From Chromatiales bacterium (lineage in GTDB: Bacteria; Pseudomonadota; Gammaproteobacteria; Thiohalomonadales; Thiohalomonadaceae), in the NCBI GenBank assembly GCA_003251535.1, contig QKFD01000073.1, forward strand, positions 62,001 through 126,000: 64,000 nt of DNA. Reading direction: 5' to 3'. This document shows positions 8,685-14,881 of the stretch, one piece after another (positions within the stretch are counted from its first letter, which is position 1; each line of letters begins with the position of its first letter). Position numbers and translations under genes: made by a program. A model generated the notes under the pieces. It did not search any database, was not told the DNA's origin, and was given only the letters and a program-made list of their open reading frames with translations.

Positions 8685-8968
8685 TGCGCCTGCCTCTCTG
8701 GGGTGGATTGGGTGGTAGCGGGTGGGGTGTGGGTGCAGTAATAGCCCTCCGGCCCCATCACCTTGAGTAAGGCGAGGGTCAAGAGTTCGCTATCGACACC
8801 GCCATCGGCGGAGAAGAGCGGCTGGATGATGCTGTCCGATCCACAGCTAAAGGTGGAGACCTGCACCACCGGTAGTAGCGCCGCCTGCTGCTCAAGATGG
8901 GCAAACAGCTGCCGCAGACTCGGGGTGGTGACGGTCGAGGGCCCCCCCACTGCCGTATTGGTATCCAT
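8681..8968 (-). CDS. Small hypothetical protein translationally coupled to the LolA-like gene
   Basis: Encodes 95 residues with no family I recognise. The ATG at 8968 follows AAGG by 8 bases, and the stop overlaps the LolA-like start codon, which argues for real translation. There is no signal peptide. Two cysteines (FSCGSD and YYCTH) and the stretch SADGGVDSELLTLALLKVMG are the only notable features. It could be a real small partner of the LolA-like protein or a decayed remnant. Confidence 0.5.
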   Translation of the reverse strand: MDTNTAVGGPSTVTTPSLRQLFAHLEQQAALLPVVQVSTFSCGSDSIIQPLFSADGGVDSELLTLALLKVMGPEGYYCTHTPPATTQSTPERQAQ

Positions 8969-9144
8969 GGGACAGACCTTGACTTAGACGATGGGGCCCT
9001 CTGCGCCCATGGCCGCTCCCCCATCAGTGGCACAGTGGGCAGCCTCGCCCCCCCATCGCCACAACCGGCGCGGGTGGGGGGCGAGGGCTACCTGGACCTT
9101 TTCTACGCAACCGCTGGCCGTCAATAGTGGCCGGCAGGAGGTGG

Positions 9145-9732
9145 TTAGAAGTTCTGGAACAGGGTCATGAAGTACTCAGGGATCTCCACTGCGCCCATGT
9201 AAAGCGGGTCGTCATGGGCATCGATCCACATGTAGAAGTCAATGCGCACGTTGACCCCAGCCGGGCCATTGACCTTATCGGCATAGCCACGCATGTAGCT
9301 GTCGAGGGTATTGAAGAGGCTGGAGAGGACGTAGTTATGGACCCCCTGGGCATCACCAAAGCCCGCCAGATCCACCGGCGTAAAGGAGGTGATCTCCGGC
9401 TCCTCGGCACCGGTACCGGTGATCATGGTCAGGGTCAGCGGGATGAAGTCGGTGTAACCGGTCACTTCACTAACGGAGAAGTCGCCATTGAAGTCGATCA
9501 GCACCCCCATCAGATCCCCATTGCTCTCGATGAGGAAACCCAAAGGGATACTGTTGGTGGTGACGAGGCCAGCCGGTGAGATCGGCTCCACCAAGTTACC
9601 CATGCCCGCGGCATAGAGTTCATGTGCGGCATCGTAAGGGGTGAGGGCCTCGGCATGACTCACACCGAGGGCAAACATCAGGCTAAATAGGGCGGCGAAG
9701 AGGCCGCGGAAAAGGCGTGTCATGGTTTTCAT
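9145..9732 (-). CDS. Secreted hypothetical protein
   Basis: Encodes 195 residues beginning with a clear signal peptide (MKTMTRLFRGLFAALFSLMF, cleavage near SHAEA). The mature protein is acidic and rich in aromatic and aliphatic beta-strand patterns, ending FMTLFQNF. The ATG follows AGGAG by 10 bases. No catalytic motif, lipobox or repeat was seen, and I cannot assign a family. It is monocistronic by spacing. Confidence 0.75.
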   Translation of the reverse strand: MKTMTRLFRGLFAALFSLMFALGVSHAEALTPYDAAHELYAAGMGNLVEPISPAGLVTTNSIPLGFLIESNGDLMGVLIDFNGDFSVSEVTGYTDFIPLTLTMITGTGAEEPEITSFTPVDLAGFGDAQGVHNYVLSSLFNTLDSYMRGYADKVNGPAGVNVRIDFYMWIDAHDDPLYMGAVEIPEYFMTLFQNF

Positions 9733-10002
9733 GGCCGCGATCTCCTCTCTTTGGCGTATGAGGAGGCGGCATTAGCCACTTCAGTAAACGGAAAGGTATG
9801 GCTGAAGCAGCAGCGCCGTCGACCGTTGTCTACGGTCCTAGAATACGGCGAAGCGACCACCTTTACAATTGTGAAATATGTTTGTATTTGCGGGTCACAA
9901 TGAGACTAGAATGGGCTTTTGTGTCACGCCCCTTCGAGTCCCACTCCCCATTTCGCAGGCGGGTCCATATCGCCCCATCGACCGATAGGGGGCATGGTTT
10001 AT

Positions 10003-10089
10003 TGGTGCGCGGGGCGAGAGTCGAACTCGCACGCCCTGAACGGGCACCAGCATCTCAAGCTGGCGCGTCTACCGTTCCGCCACCCGCGC
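10003..10089 (-). tRNA. tRNA-Leu(GAG)
   Basis: An 87-base class II tRNA with encoded CCA. The acceptor stem GCGCGGG pairs with CCCGCGC and the discriminator is A. The anticodon loop TTGAGAT between CCAGC and GCTGG gives anticodon GAG. A long variable arm and GTTCGACTC T-loop are present. It is the last gene of a minus-strand tRNA group. Confidence 0.96.
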
Positions 10090-10099
10090 GGAGACAAAT

Positions 10100-10186
10100 T
10101 GGTGCGCAGCGCGAGAGTCGAACTCGCACGTCCTCACGGACACCAGTTTCTGAGACTGGCGTGTCTACCCGTTCCACCAGCTGCGC
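10100..10186 (-). tRNA. tRNA-Leu(CAG)
   Basis: An 87-base tRNA with encoded CCA. The acceptor stem GCGCAGC pairs with GCTGCGC. The anticodon loop CTCAGAA between CCAGT and ACTGG gives CAG. It lies only 10 bases upstream of tRNA-Leu(GAG) and shares much of its sequence, indicating an old duplication. Confidence 0.96.
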
Positions 10187-10306
10187 AGTTACAAAGGTGG
10201 TATTCCACAGGCGGATGCGACGGTGATAGCACCGAGCGACCGGGTCACCTGAGTTGCGTCGGGACCGGCGCCTCACCGGGTCTCCCCCCTGTGGAACACC
10301 CATACT

Positions 10307-10383
10307 TGGGGTGGCTGATCGGATTCGAACCGACGACCTCCGGAGTCACAATCCGGAACTCTAACCGCTGAGCTACAGCCACC
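10307..10383 (-). tRNA. tRNA-His(GTG), copy 1
   Basis: The acceptor stem is GTGGCTG with CAGCCAC, the discriminator is C, and an extra G is encoded at position -1 (base 10383), as expected for tRNA-His. The anticodon loop TTGTGAC gives GTG. CCA is encoded. It is identical in the tRNA body to the second copy 244 bases upstream in transcription. Confidence 0.97.
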
Positions 10384-10550
10384 ATTGAACGGCTTACGAC
10401 AGGCGCGACCTCGCGCCGCTGGGCCGTGTTATACGGCCCGTCACAGTGGGACCTCCATGAGGCGACGGTGATAACACCGAGCGACCGGATCACCTGGATT
10501 GAGTAGGGACCGGCGCCTCGTTGGATCTCCCCCTGGGGAACACCCATATT

Positions 10551-10627
10551 TGGGGTGGCTGATCGGATTCGAACCGACGACCTCCGGAGTCACAATCCGG
10601 AACTCTAACCGCTGAGCTACAGCCACC
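10551..10627 (-). tRNA. tRNA-His(GTG), copy 2
   Basis: Second tRNA-His with the same body sequence, encoded CCA, C discriminator and G-1. It lies on the second unit of a tandem duplication that includes its flanks. As the most upstream gene of the minus-strand tRNA group it is nearest the likely promoter between 10628 and 10722. Confidence 0.97.
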
Positions 10628-10721
10628 ATTGAACGGCTTATGGCAGGCGCAACCCCGCATCGCTGGGCCGTGCGATACGGCCCGCCACAGCGGGATCTCA
10701 ATGAAGCTGCCGCAAGGAACG

Positions 10722-10770
10722 AAAAAGCCCTCGGCGGAAGCGCCTGCAAGCAGGACTCCCACCGAGGGCT
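10722..10770 (-). terminator. Rho-independent terminator on the minus strand
   Basis: The stem AGCCCTCGG (10726-10734) pairs with CCGAGGGCT (10762-10770), with a small inner CCTGC/CAGG hairpin. On the minus strand it is followed by TTTTT. It ends a minus-strand transcript arriving from the right, where no convincing protein gene lies. Confidence 0.75.
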
Positions 10771-11074
10771 ACATGGCTCCGGTGCAGGAGAGTCCTATCA
10801 GGGGACCCTCCGCCAAACGATGCCGAGGGTCCGGTTAGCTATGGGCCAACCCGAGGTGATGGTGCCGGCCATGGTGGCCGAGCCTATGGAGTAGGGCGAA
10901 TAGCGCCACCTTTGCCCCCCACCCAAGGGTCAGCAGCCGCTGCGACCATAGGCCGTGCGGATGGGCTGCGACGAGGATGTGATGGGAAAAAATCATGGCT
11001 AGGGGCTCATCTATTGCTAGTGCGGTCAACCCGTATGGTCCACCGCCTTCAGTTGCTGCATAGTATACCCCCGC
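10771..11074 (-). other. Structured intergenic region, possible small RNA
   Basis: There is no convincing protein gene between the minus-strand terminator at 10722-10770 and the XRE gene. A perfect 8-bp stem, GGACCCTC at 10803-10810 with GAGGGTCC at 10825-10832, lies directly before the terminator in minus-strand sense, which would suit a small structured RNA. A 53-codon minus-strand reading frame ending at 10835 is His-rich (HRLGHHGRHHHLG) but lacks a good ribosome site. I matched nothing here to a known riboswitch or RNA family. Confidence 0.35.
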
Positions 11075-11106
11075 TTTTTGAGAAAGCAATATTGTTTTTG
11101 AAAAAA
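11075..11106 (+). promoter_or_regulatory. AT-rich direct repeat before the XRE gene
   Basis: TTTTTGAGAAA at 11075 and TTTTTGAAAAA at 11095 are spaced 20 bp apart, two helical turns, around a CAATATTG palindrome, immediately upstream of the start codon. This is a likely autoregulatory or promoter region in otherwise GC-rich DNA. Confidence 0.45.
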
Positions 11107-11111
11107 TCAAA

Positions 11112-11810
11112 ATGAGCCGAGCACACCCCAAATCTGCCACGTCCCTTGCCAACGAGGGGCGCACAAGCCGCAGTAAGGACCCTTACGCCGTCCAGATCGG
11201 GCGTCGCATCGCCCAAGCCCGCAGCATGGGTGGCTTTGCTAAACAGTCCGATCTCACCGGCGCCCTCAACCAACGACTACCGACCGATACCAACGGACGG
11301 GCGGCCTGGAGCGACAGCCGACTCGGTAGCTATGAGGCCGGCTTCGCCATCCCCCACCCAGCCGATCTACAGCTCATCGCTGAACTCACCGGCTGCTCCG
11401 CCTGCTGGCTCACCTTTGGCAACGGCCCCATCCGGGAGCAGGCCCGCAGTCTCCAAGCGGTGCGCTTTCAGAACCTGCTCCTGACGGTGGAGCACCTGCG
11501 GGCCAGTGGCGAGGCGGTGCTCCCCGCGGTGTTGCAGCAGGCCAAGATGAGCGAGAAGGGCCTCACGGCCCTATTGGAGAGTGGTACAGGCGAGGTGAGT
11601 GATCGCATTGCCCGGCAATTCGAGCGGGCGTTGGGGAAGCCGCGTGGTTGGATGGATGAGCAACACGCGGAGTTTGATCCCCTCTTTGCCCAACTCCCTG
11701 CCGGCCTGCGCCAACTGTTTCACCTCTACTCAGAGGCGACCCCAGCTCAGCGGGAGGTGATCGAGCGGGTGGTGACGGCAATGGTCAGCAACGAGGGGGG
11801 CGGGAGATGA
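11112..11810 (+). CDS. XRE/CI-like HTH transcriptional regulator
   Basis: Cytoplasmic protein of 232 residues. A helix-turn-helix region spans about 28-95 (IGRRIAQARS, then LGSYEAGFAIPHPADLQLIAELTGCSACWLTFGNG), typical of phage-repressor-like XRE proteins. The second half (about 110-232) contains another repressor-like helical segment (AKMSEKGLTALLESGTGEVS, then ALGKPRGWMDE). A self-association tail ends in TPAQREVIERVVTAMVSNE. No Shine-Dalgarno site is visible; the leader is AT-rich. No phage genes are nearby, so it is a stand-alone regulator of unknown target. Confidence 0.8.
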   Translation: MSRAHPKSATSLANEGRTSRSKDPYAVQIGRRIAQARSMGGFAKQSDLTGALNQRLPTDTNGRAAWSDSRLGSYEAGFAIPHPADLQLIAELTGCSACWLTFGNGPIREQARSLQAVRFQNLLLTVEHLRASGEAVLPAVLQQAKMSEKGLTALLESGTGEVSDRIARQFERALGKPRGWMDEQHAEFDPLFAQLPAGLRQLFHLYSEATPAQREVIERVVTAMVSNEGGGR

Positions 11811-11838
11811 GCCGAGGTGGGCCCCCTGCCAATCCACT

Positions 11839-12267
11839 CTATCGTCCCGCTAGCCGCCGTCCTGCGCGTAGATTCATCCCTAGCAGCCCCAGCTGTAGCA
11901 GGCCCACCAGTAGCTCCATAAGCTGTACCGCATAGAACAGGGTGTCGAACTCGGCGGCGCTCGCCTTGGCATCGAGGAAGATCGCCATGGGCACCATCAG
12001 CAACAGCCCATTGGCCGCTAACAGTGCCATCCGCCGCCGCTTGCCCACCAGCAGCTCGTTGCTGCGCCCACGACTGAGGCGGGCGCCGGAGATCCCGGTC
12101 GCGGCCATGAGAGGGATAAGCAGACCAAGACCATAAAGGATGGCGCGCTTCACACTGGCCACTGCCGCGGGCTCTCCCCCTAGCTCCACACTGAAGGTGG
12201 CTATCCAGAAACTGGCGATAGTCACCATGGCCGCCACCCCAACCCCGGCATGGATAGCGGCTCTCAT
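11839..12267 (-). CDS. Four-helix membrane protein, MarR-coupled
   Basis: Encodes 142 residues with four predicted membrane segments (about 7-27, 42-60, 82-101 and 112-132). The short basic loop RLSRGRSNELLVGKRRR lies between segments two and three. The start overlaps the marR stop (ATGA), so the two are co-expressed and this is likely a target of the MarR repressor. No catalytic or transport motif is recognised. Confidence 0.75.
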   Translation of the reverse strand: MRAAIHAGVGVAAMVTIASFWIATFSVELGGEPAAVASVKRAILYGLGLLIPLMAATGISGARLSRGRSNELLVGKRRRMALLAANGLLLMVPMAIFLDAKASAAEFDTLFYAVQLMELLVGLLQLGLLGMNLRAGRRLAGR

Positions 12268-12749
12268 GGGGTATCTCCCTGGCGCCCCAGCCGCTCATAG
12301 AGGCGATCGAGGAGCCGTAGCGTGGCTTGTAGCTCCTGCATCTGCAAACCATCGCTGAGGCGCGTTGCCCACCCCTGCTGTAGCGCCATCGCCTCGGTGA
12401 AGGTGCGTTGGCCGAGATCCGTCAGGGCGTAGAGCGGTGAGCGCCGGTGGCGCGGATTGGGATGCCGGGCAAACATACCGGCCGCTTCTAAAGCGTTGAG
12501 CTGTTTCTGCGCCCCCTGCCGAGTCACCCCCATCGCCTCGGCAATCTGCGGGGCGGAGAGGGGCTCGCCGGCCAACGCCACGGCCCCCAGCACCTGCCAA
12601 CGGGCGCTGGTAAGGGCTAGGGGGGCCACTAGCCGATCACCCTGTTCCAATAGCCGGCCATTGACTCGAAACACCGCCAGCATGATCTCGGTCAGTGCCG
12701 ATGCCACAGGGTCGGCAGATCCTGCTGGGGGAGAGCTATCTGTTGCCAT
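12264..12749 (-). CDS. MarR-family transcriptional repressor
   Basis: Winged-helix regulator of 161 residues. The recognition region is APQIAEAMGVTRQGAQKQLNALEAAGM, followed by the wing HPNPRHRRSPLYALTDLGQ. Long dimerisation helices flank it. I chose the ATG at 12749 because the longer frame would place the start inside the palindromic operator. It is the first gene of a two-gene operon with a membrane protein and diverges from a BASS-family transporter. The 34-bp palindrome 33 bases upstream is the obvious binding site. Confidence 0.88.
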   Translation of the reverse strand: MATDSSPPAGSADPVASALTEIMLAVFRVNGRLLEQGDRLVAPLALTSARWQVLGAVALAGEPLSAPQIAEAMGVTRQGAQKQLNALEAAGMFARHPNPRHRRSPLYALTDLGQRTFTEAMALQQGWATRLSDGLQMQELQATLRLLDRLYERLGRQGDTP

Positions 12750-12781
12750 GGGAGAACACCTCCAAGTCGCCGTCAGAAAAC

Positions 12782-12815
12782 GACAACCAGTTTCCATATA
12801 TGGAAACTGGTTGTC
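12782..12815. promoter_or_regulatory. Perfect 34-bp palindrome, likely MarR operator
   Basis: Bases 12782-12815 are perfectly self-complementary, centred between 12798 and 12799. The half-site reads GACAACCAGTTTCCATA. It lies between marR and the divergent transporter gene, so one dimer or a pair of dimers could control both directions. Confidence 0.75.
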
Positions 12816-12951
12816 AATCTACGACGCAGGTGTCGCGCCCTCCCCCGCCACCTCAACCAACCCGCGGCCCCATACCGGCCAGCAACCGATACGCACGCCT
12901 TGCACTCGTAGCCCTGACACGTTATGAAGACGGGCACCCGTTGACAGTTCC

Positions 12952-13860
12952 GTGACTATGGTCCAGCTCTTCCCCCTCGCCGCCCTCTTGGTATCCGCCC
13001 TCGCCCTCGGCTGGCCCCAGCCTTTCATGGCGTTAAAACCGGCCATCGTCCCCCTATTGGGGCTCATCATGTTTGGCATGGGGACCACCCTCACCCCCCA
13101 GAGCTTCCAGGCGGTACTCAAGCGCCCCGCCGTCGTTGCCCTGGGCACCGGTCTCCAGTTCCTGCTGATGCCACTGTTTGCCTTTCTCGCCAGCCGCCTG
13201 TTGGGTCTCGATCCCTGGCTGGGTGCCGGTCTGGTGCTGGTGGGTGCCTGTCCCGGTGGAACCGCCTCCAATGTCATCTGCTATCTGGCACGGGGCGATG
13301 TGGCCCTCTCCATCACCCTGACCACCCTCTCGACCCTGCTGGCAGTCGTGGCGACACCGCTATTGACCTGGATCTATATCGGCCAGCGCATCCCCGTGCC
13401 GATGCTGGAGATGCTCATCAGCATCCTGGAGATGGTCTTTCTGCCGGTGCTCTTGGGGATGTGGGTCAACCGCTACGGCGGAGTGAGGGGACGGCGCTGG
13501 CAGCACCTCTTTCCATCGCTATCGATGGTGGCCATCGTCCTCATCATTGCCATCATCGTGGCCCTCAACCACAGCCGGCTGCACACCCTGGCGCTCCCGG
13601 TGCTGGGGGCGGTGGCGCTTCACAATGGACTCGGACTACTGGCGGGCTACTGGATCCCCCGTTGGCTGGGCTATAGCGAGCGCACTAGCCGCACCCTCGC
13701 CATTGAGGTGGGGATGCAGAACTCCGGTCTTGGGGTCGCCCTCGCCCTGCAATACTTCTCCCCAACAGCGGCGCTCCCCGGCGCCCTCTTCAGCATCTGG
13801 CACAACCTCTCCGGCTCGGCCCTCGCCGCTCGCTGGAGTCGCCGCCCGCTCATTGAGTAA
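12952..13860 (+). CDS. Bile acid:sodium symporter (BASS) family transporter
   Basis: Polytopic inner-membrane protein of 302 residues with about nine to ten membrane segments. The family signature GACPGGTASNVICYLARGD lies near residues 99-117, and the second conserved motif EVGMQNSGLGVALA near 256-269. Members import organic anions with Na+; the substrate here is unknown. The start is GTG at 12952 or ATG at 12958, neither with a clear ribosome site. The gene is divergent from marR, with the palindromic operator in between, so MarR-regulated organic-anion transport is a reasonable inference. Confidence 0.88.
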   Translation: MTMVQLFPLAALLVSALALGWPQPFMALKPAIVPLLGLIMFGMGTTLTPQSFQAVLKRPAVVALGTGLQFLLMPLFAFLASRLLGLDPWLGAGLVLVGACPGGTASNVICYLARGDVALSITLTTLSTLLAVVATPLLTWIYIGQRIPVPMLEMLISILEMVFLPVLLGMWVNRYGGVRGRRWQHLFPSLSMVAIVLIIAIIVALNHSRLHTLALPVLGAVALHNGLGLLAGYWIPRWLGYSERTSRTLAIEVGMQNSGLGVALALQYFSPTAALPGALFSIWHNLSGSALAARWSRRPLIE

Positions 13861-13899
13861 GATGGCTGCCGTACCCTGATATGCACGGAGTGGTGTTAG

Positions 13900-14171
13900 A
13901 TGCAGGAGCTAGTGCAGTTACCCGTGTTCAGGGGGATAGGTGGGGTGGTGATTTGGGGTATTGGGGTCCTCGGTAGCTTGGCCTGGTTCCGCCGCCTCGC
14001 GCCTCCCCCCTCCAGCTGCTGGTACTCTGGATTTTGGTGGGACAACTCGCCTATCTTGGTCCGCGGATAGCGCGCTTCTGTTCGCAGTGTGGGGCCGTTC
14101 AGTTTGGCTTCTTTAACGAGGTCAGGTATTGCCCTCACTGCGGCGCGCAGCTCCCCCCGCCGGGGGAGTAG
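13900..14171 (+). pseudogene. Frameshifted membrane zinc-ribbon protein
   Basis: The ATG at 13900 opens a frame encoding a hydrophobic segment (FRGIGGVVIWGIGVLGSLAW) that runs into a stop at 14070. From about 14010 the -1 frame encodes a second membrane segment (LLVLWILVGQLAYLG) and a zinc ribbon with paired CxxC knuckles (CSQCGAVQFG and CPHCGAQ), ending at 14171. Adding one C to the C6 run at 14005-14010 joins them into a coherent product of about 90 residues with two membrane helices and a C-terminal zinc ribbon. It could be a decayed gene, a sequencing error or a slippage-dependent gene. Confidence 0.6.
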
Positions 14172-14218
14172 TACCGCCCAGCCAAGGGGCCAAAGCACAC
14201 GACGAGCCACTTGAGACC

Positions 14219-14830
14219 TTGAACTACCTGGCCCATATCTATCTCGCCGAACGCACACCCGAGTCGATCTACGGCAACCTGTTAGGCGATTTCATCAAAG
14301 GGAACCCCCCGGCCACCCTCTCAGGGGCGGTGGTAAAGGGGATTGAGCAGCACCGGCAGATCGACAAATTCACCGATGACCATGCCACCACACGCGCCAG
14401 TCGAGCCCGCATAGAGGGTGAGCTGCGCCGCTTCGCCGGCATTATTGTCGATCTCAGCTATGACCACTTTTTAAGCCGCCACTGGTCCCGCTTCGCCCAC
14501 CAGCCGCTCCCGGAGTTTATCCGCCACACCTACACCCTCATGGCGCAAGAGCCACAGGGGTTGGATGAGGCGCAGCTGCACCCCTTCAGAAGGATGCGAG
14601 AAGAGGATTGGCTCTCCCCCTATGCCACCATTGCGGGGATAGAGCAGGCGGGCCTACGCATCGCGGCCCGCGTTCGCCGCCCCACCCCTTTGGGGCGCGC
14701 CGCCCAGGCGTTGGTCGCCCACTATGAGCCGCTGGAACAGGACTTTCTCACCTTCTTTCCGCAACTCATCGACTTTGCCCGCCATCAGTTACAGATGGTA
14801 GCGGGCGATCACTGCTGGCCTGCAAGGTAA
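14219..14830 (+). CDS. acpH: Acyl-carrier-protein phosphodiesterase (AcpH)
   Basis: Removes the 4'-phosphopantetheine arm from acyl carrier protein. The product is 203 residues from a TTG at 14219, compared with 193 in E. coli. I chose this start because the family begins MNYLAH-like, followed here by GNLLGDFIKG. Conserved His/Asp residues appear in IEQHRQIDKFTD and VDLSYDHFLSRHW, consistent with a metal-dependent HD-like hydrolase. The ribosome site before TTG is weak. Longer starts would read back into the frameshifted zinc-ribbon gene. Confidence 0.88.
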   Translation: MNYLAHIYLAERTPESIYGNLLGDFIKGNPPATLSGAVVKGIEQHRQIDKFTDDHATTRASRARIEGELRRFAGIIVDLSYDHFLSRHWSRFAHQPLPEFIRHTYTLMAQEPQGLDEAQLHPFRRMREEDWLSPYATIAGIEQAGLRIAARVRRPTPLGRAAQALVAHYEPLEQDFLTFFPQLIDFARHQLQMVAGDHCWPAR

Positions 14831-14881
14831 GACATTATATTTGTCCCCGATGCGCGCAGGTTGCTGAGGGCTGGCACCCGT

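Larger units (their letters stand above)
10217..10705. repeat. Tandem duplication (about 245-bp unit) carrying tRNA-His
   Basis: Unit A (about 10217-10461) and unit B (about 10462-10705) both begin GCGACGGTGATA and end in GGGAyCTCmATGA. The tRNA parts are identical, whereas the flanks differ at scattered positions. The event is therefore not recent, and the tRNA has been kept uniform. Confidence 0.85.

Noticed and set aside
9127..9579. 150-codon plus-strand frame opposite the secreted hypothetical gene
   Set aside because: The minus-strand gene has a signal peptide and a good ribosome site; the plus frame is His/Gly/Glu-rich with neither.
9927..9950. tRNA T-arm-like sequence (CCTTCGAGTCCC) near the tRNA cluster
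   Set aside because: No matching acceptor, D-arm or anticodon arm can be built on either strand; likely chance.
10771..10850. Glycine riboswitch suggested by GGAGAG at about 10787
   Set aside because: The conserved CCGAAGG and CTCAGG-AAAGGAC elements are absent and no glycine-related gene lies downstream.
11112..11810. Prophage remnant suggested by the CI-like repressor
   Set aside because: No integrase, structural phage gene, attachment repeat or compositional island is seen on either side.
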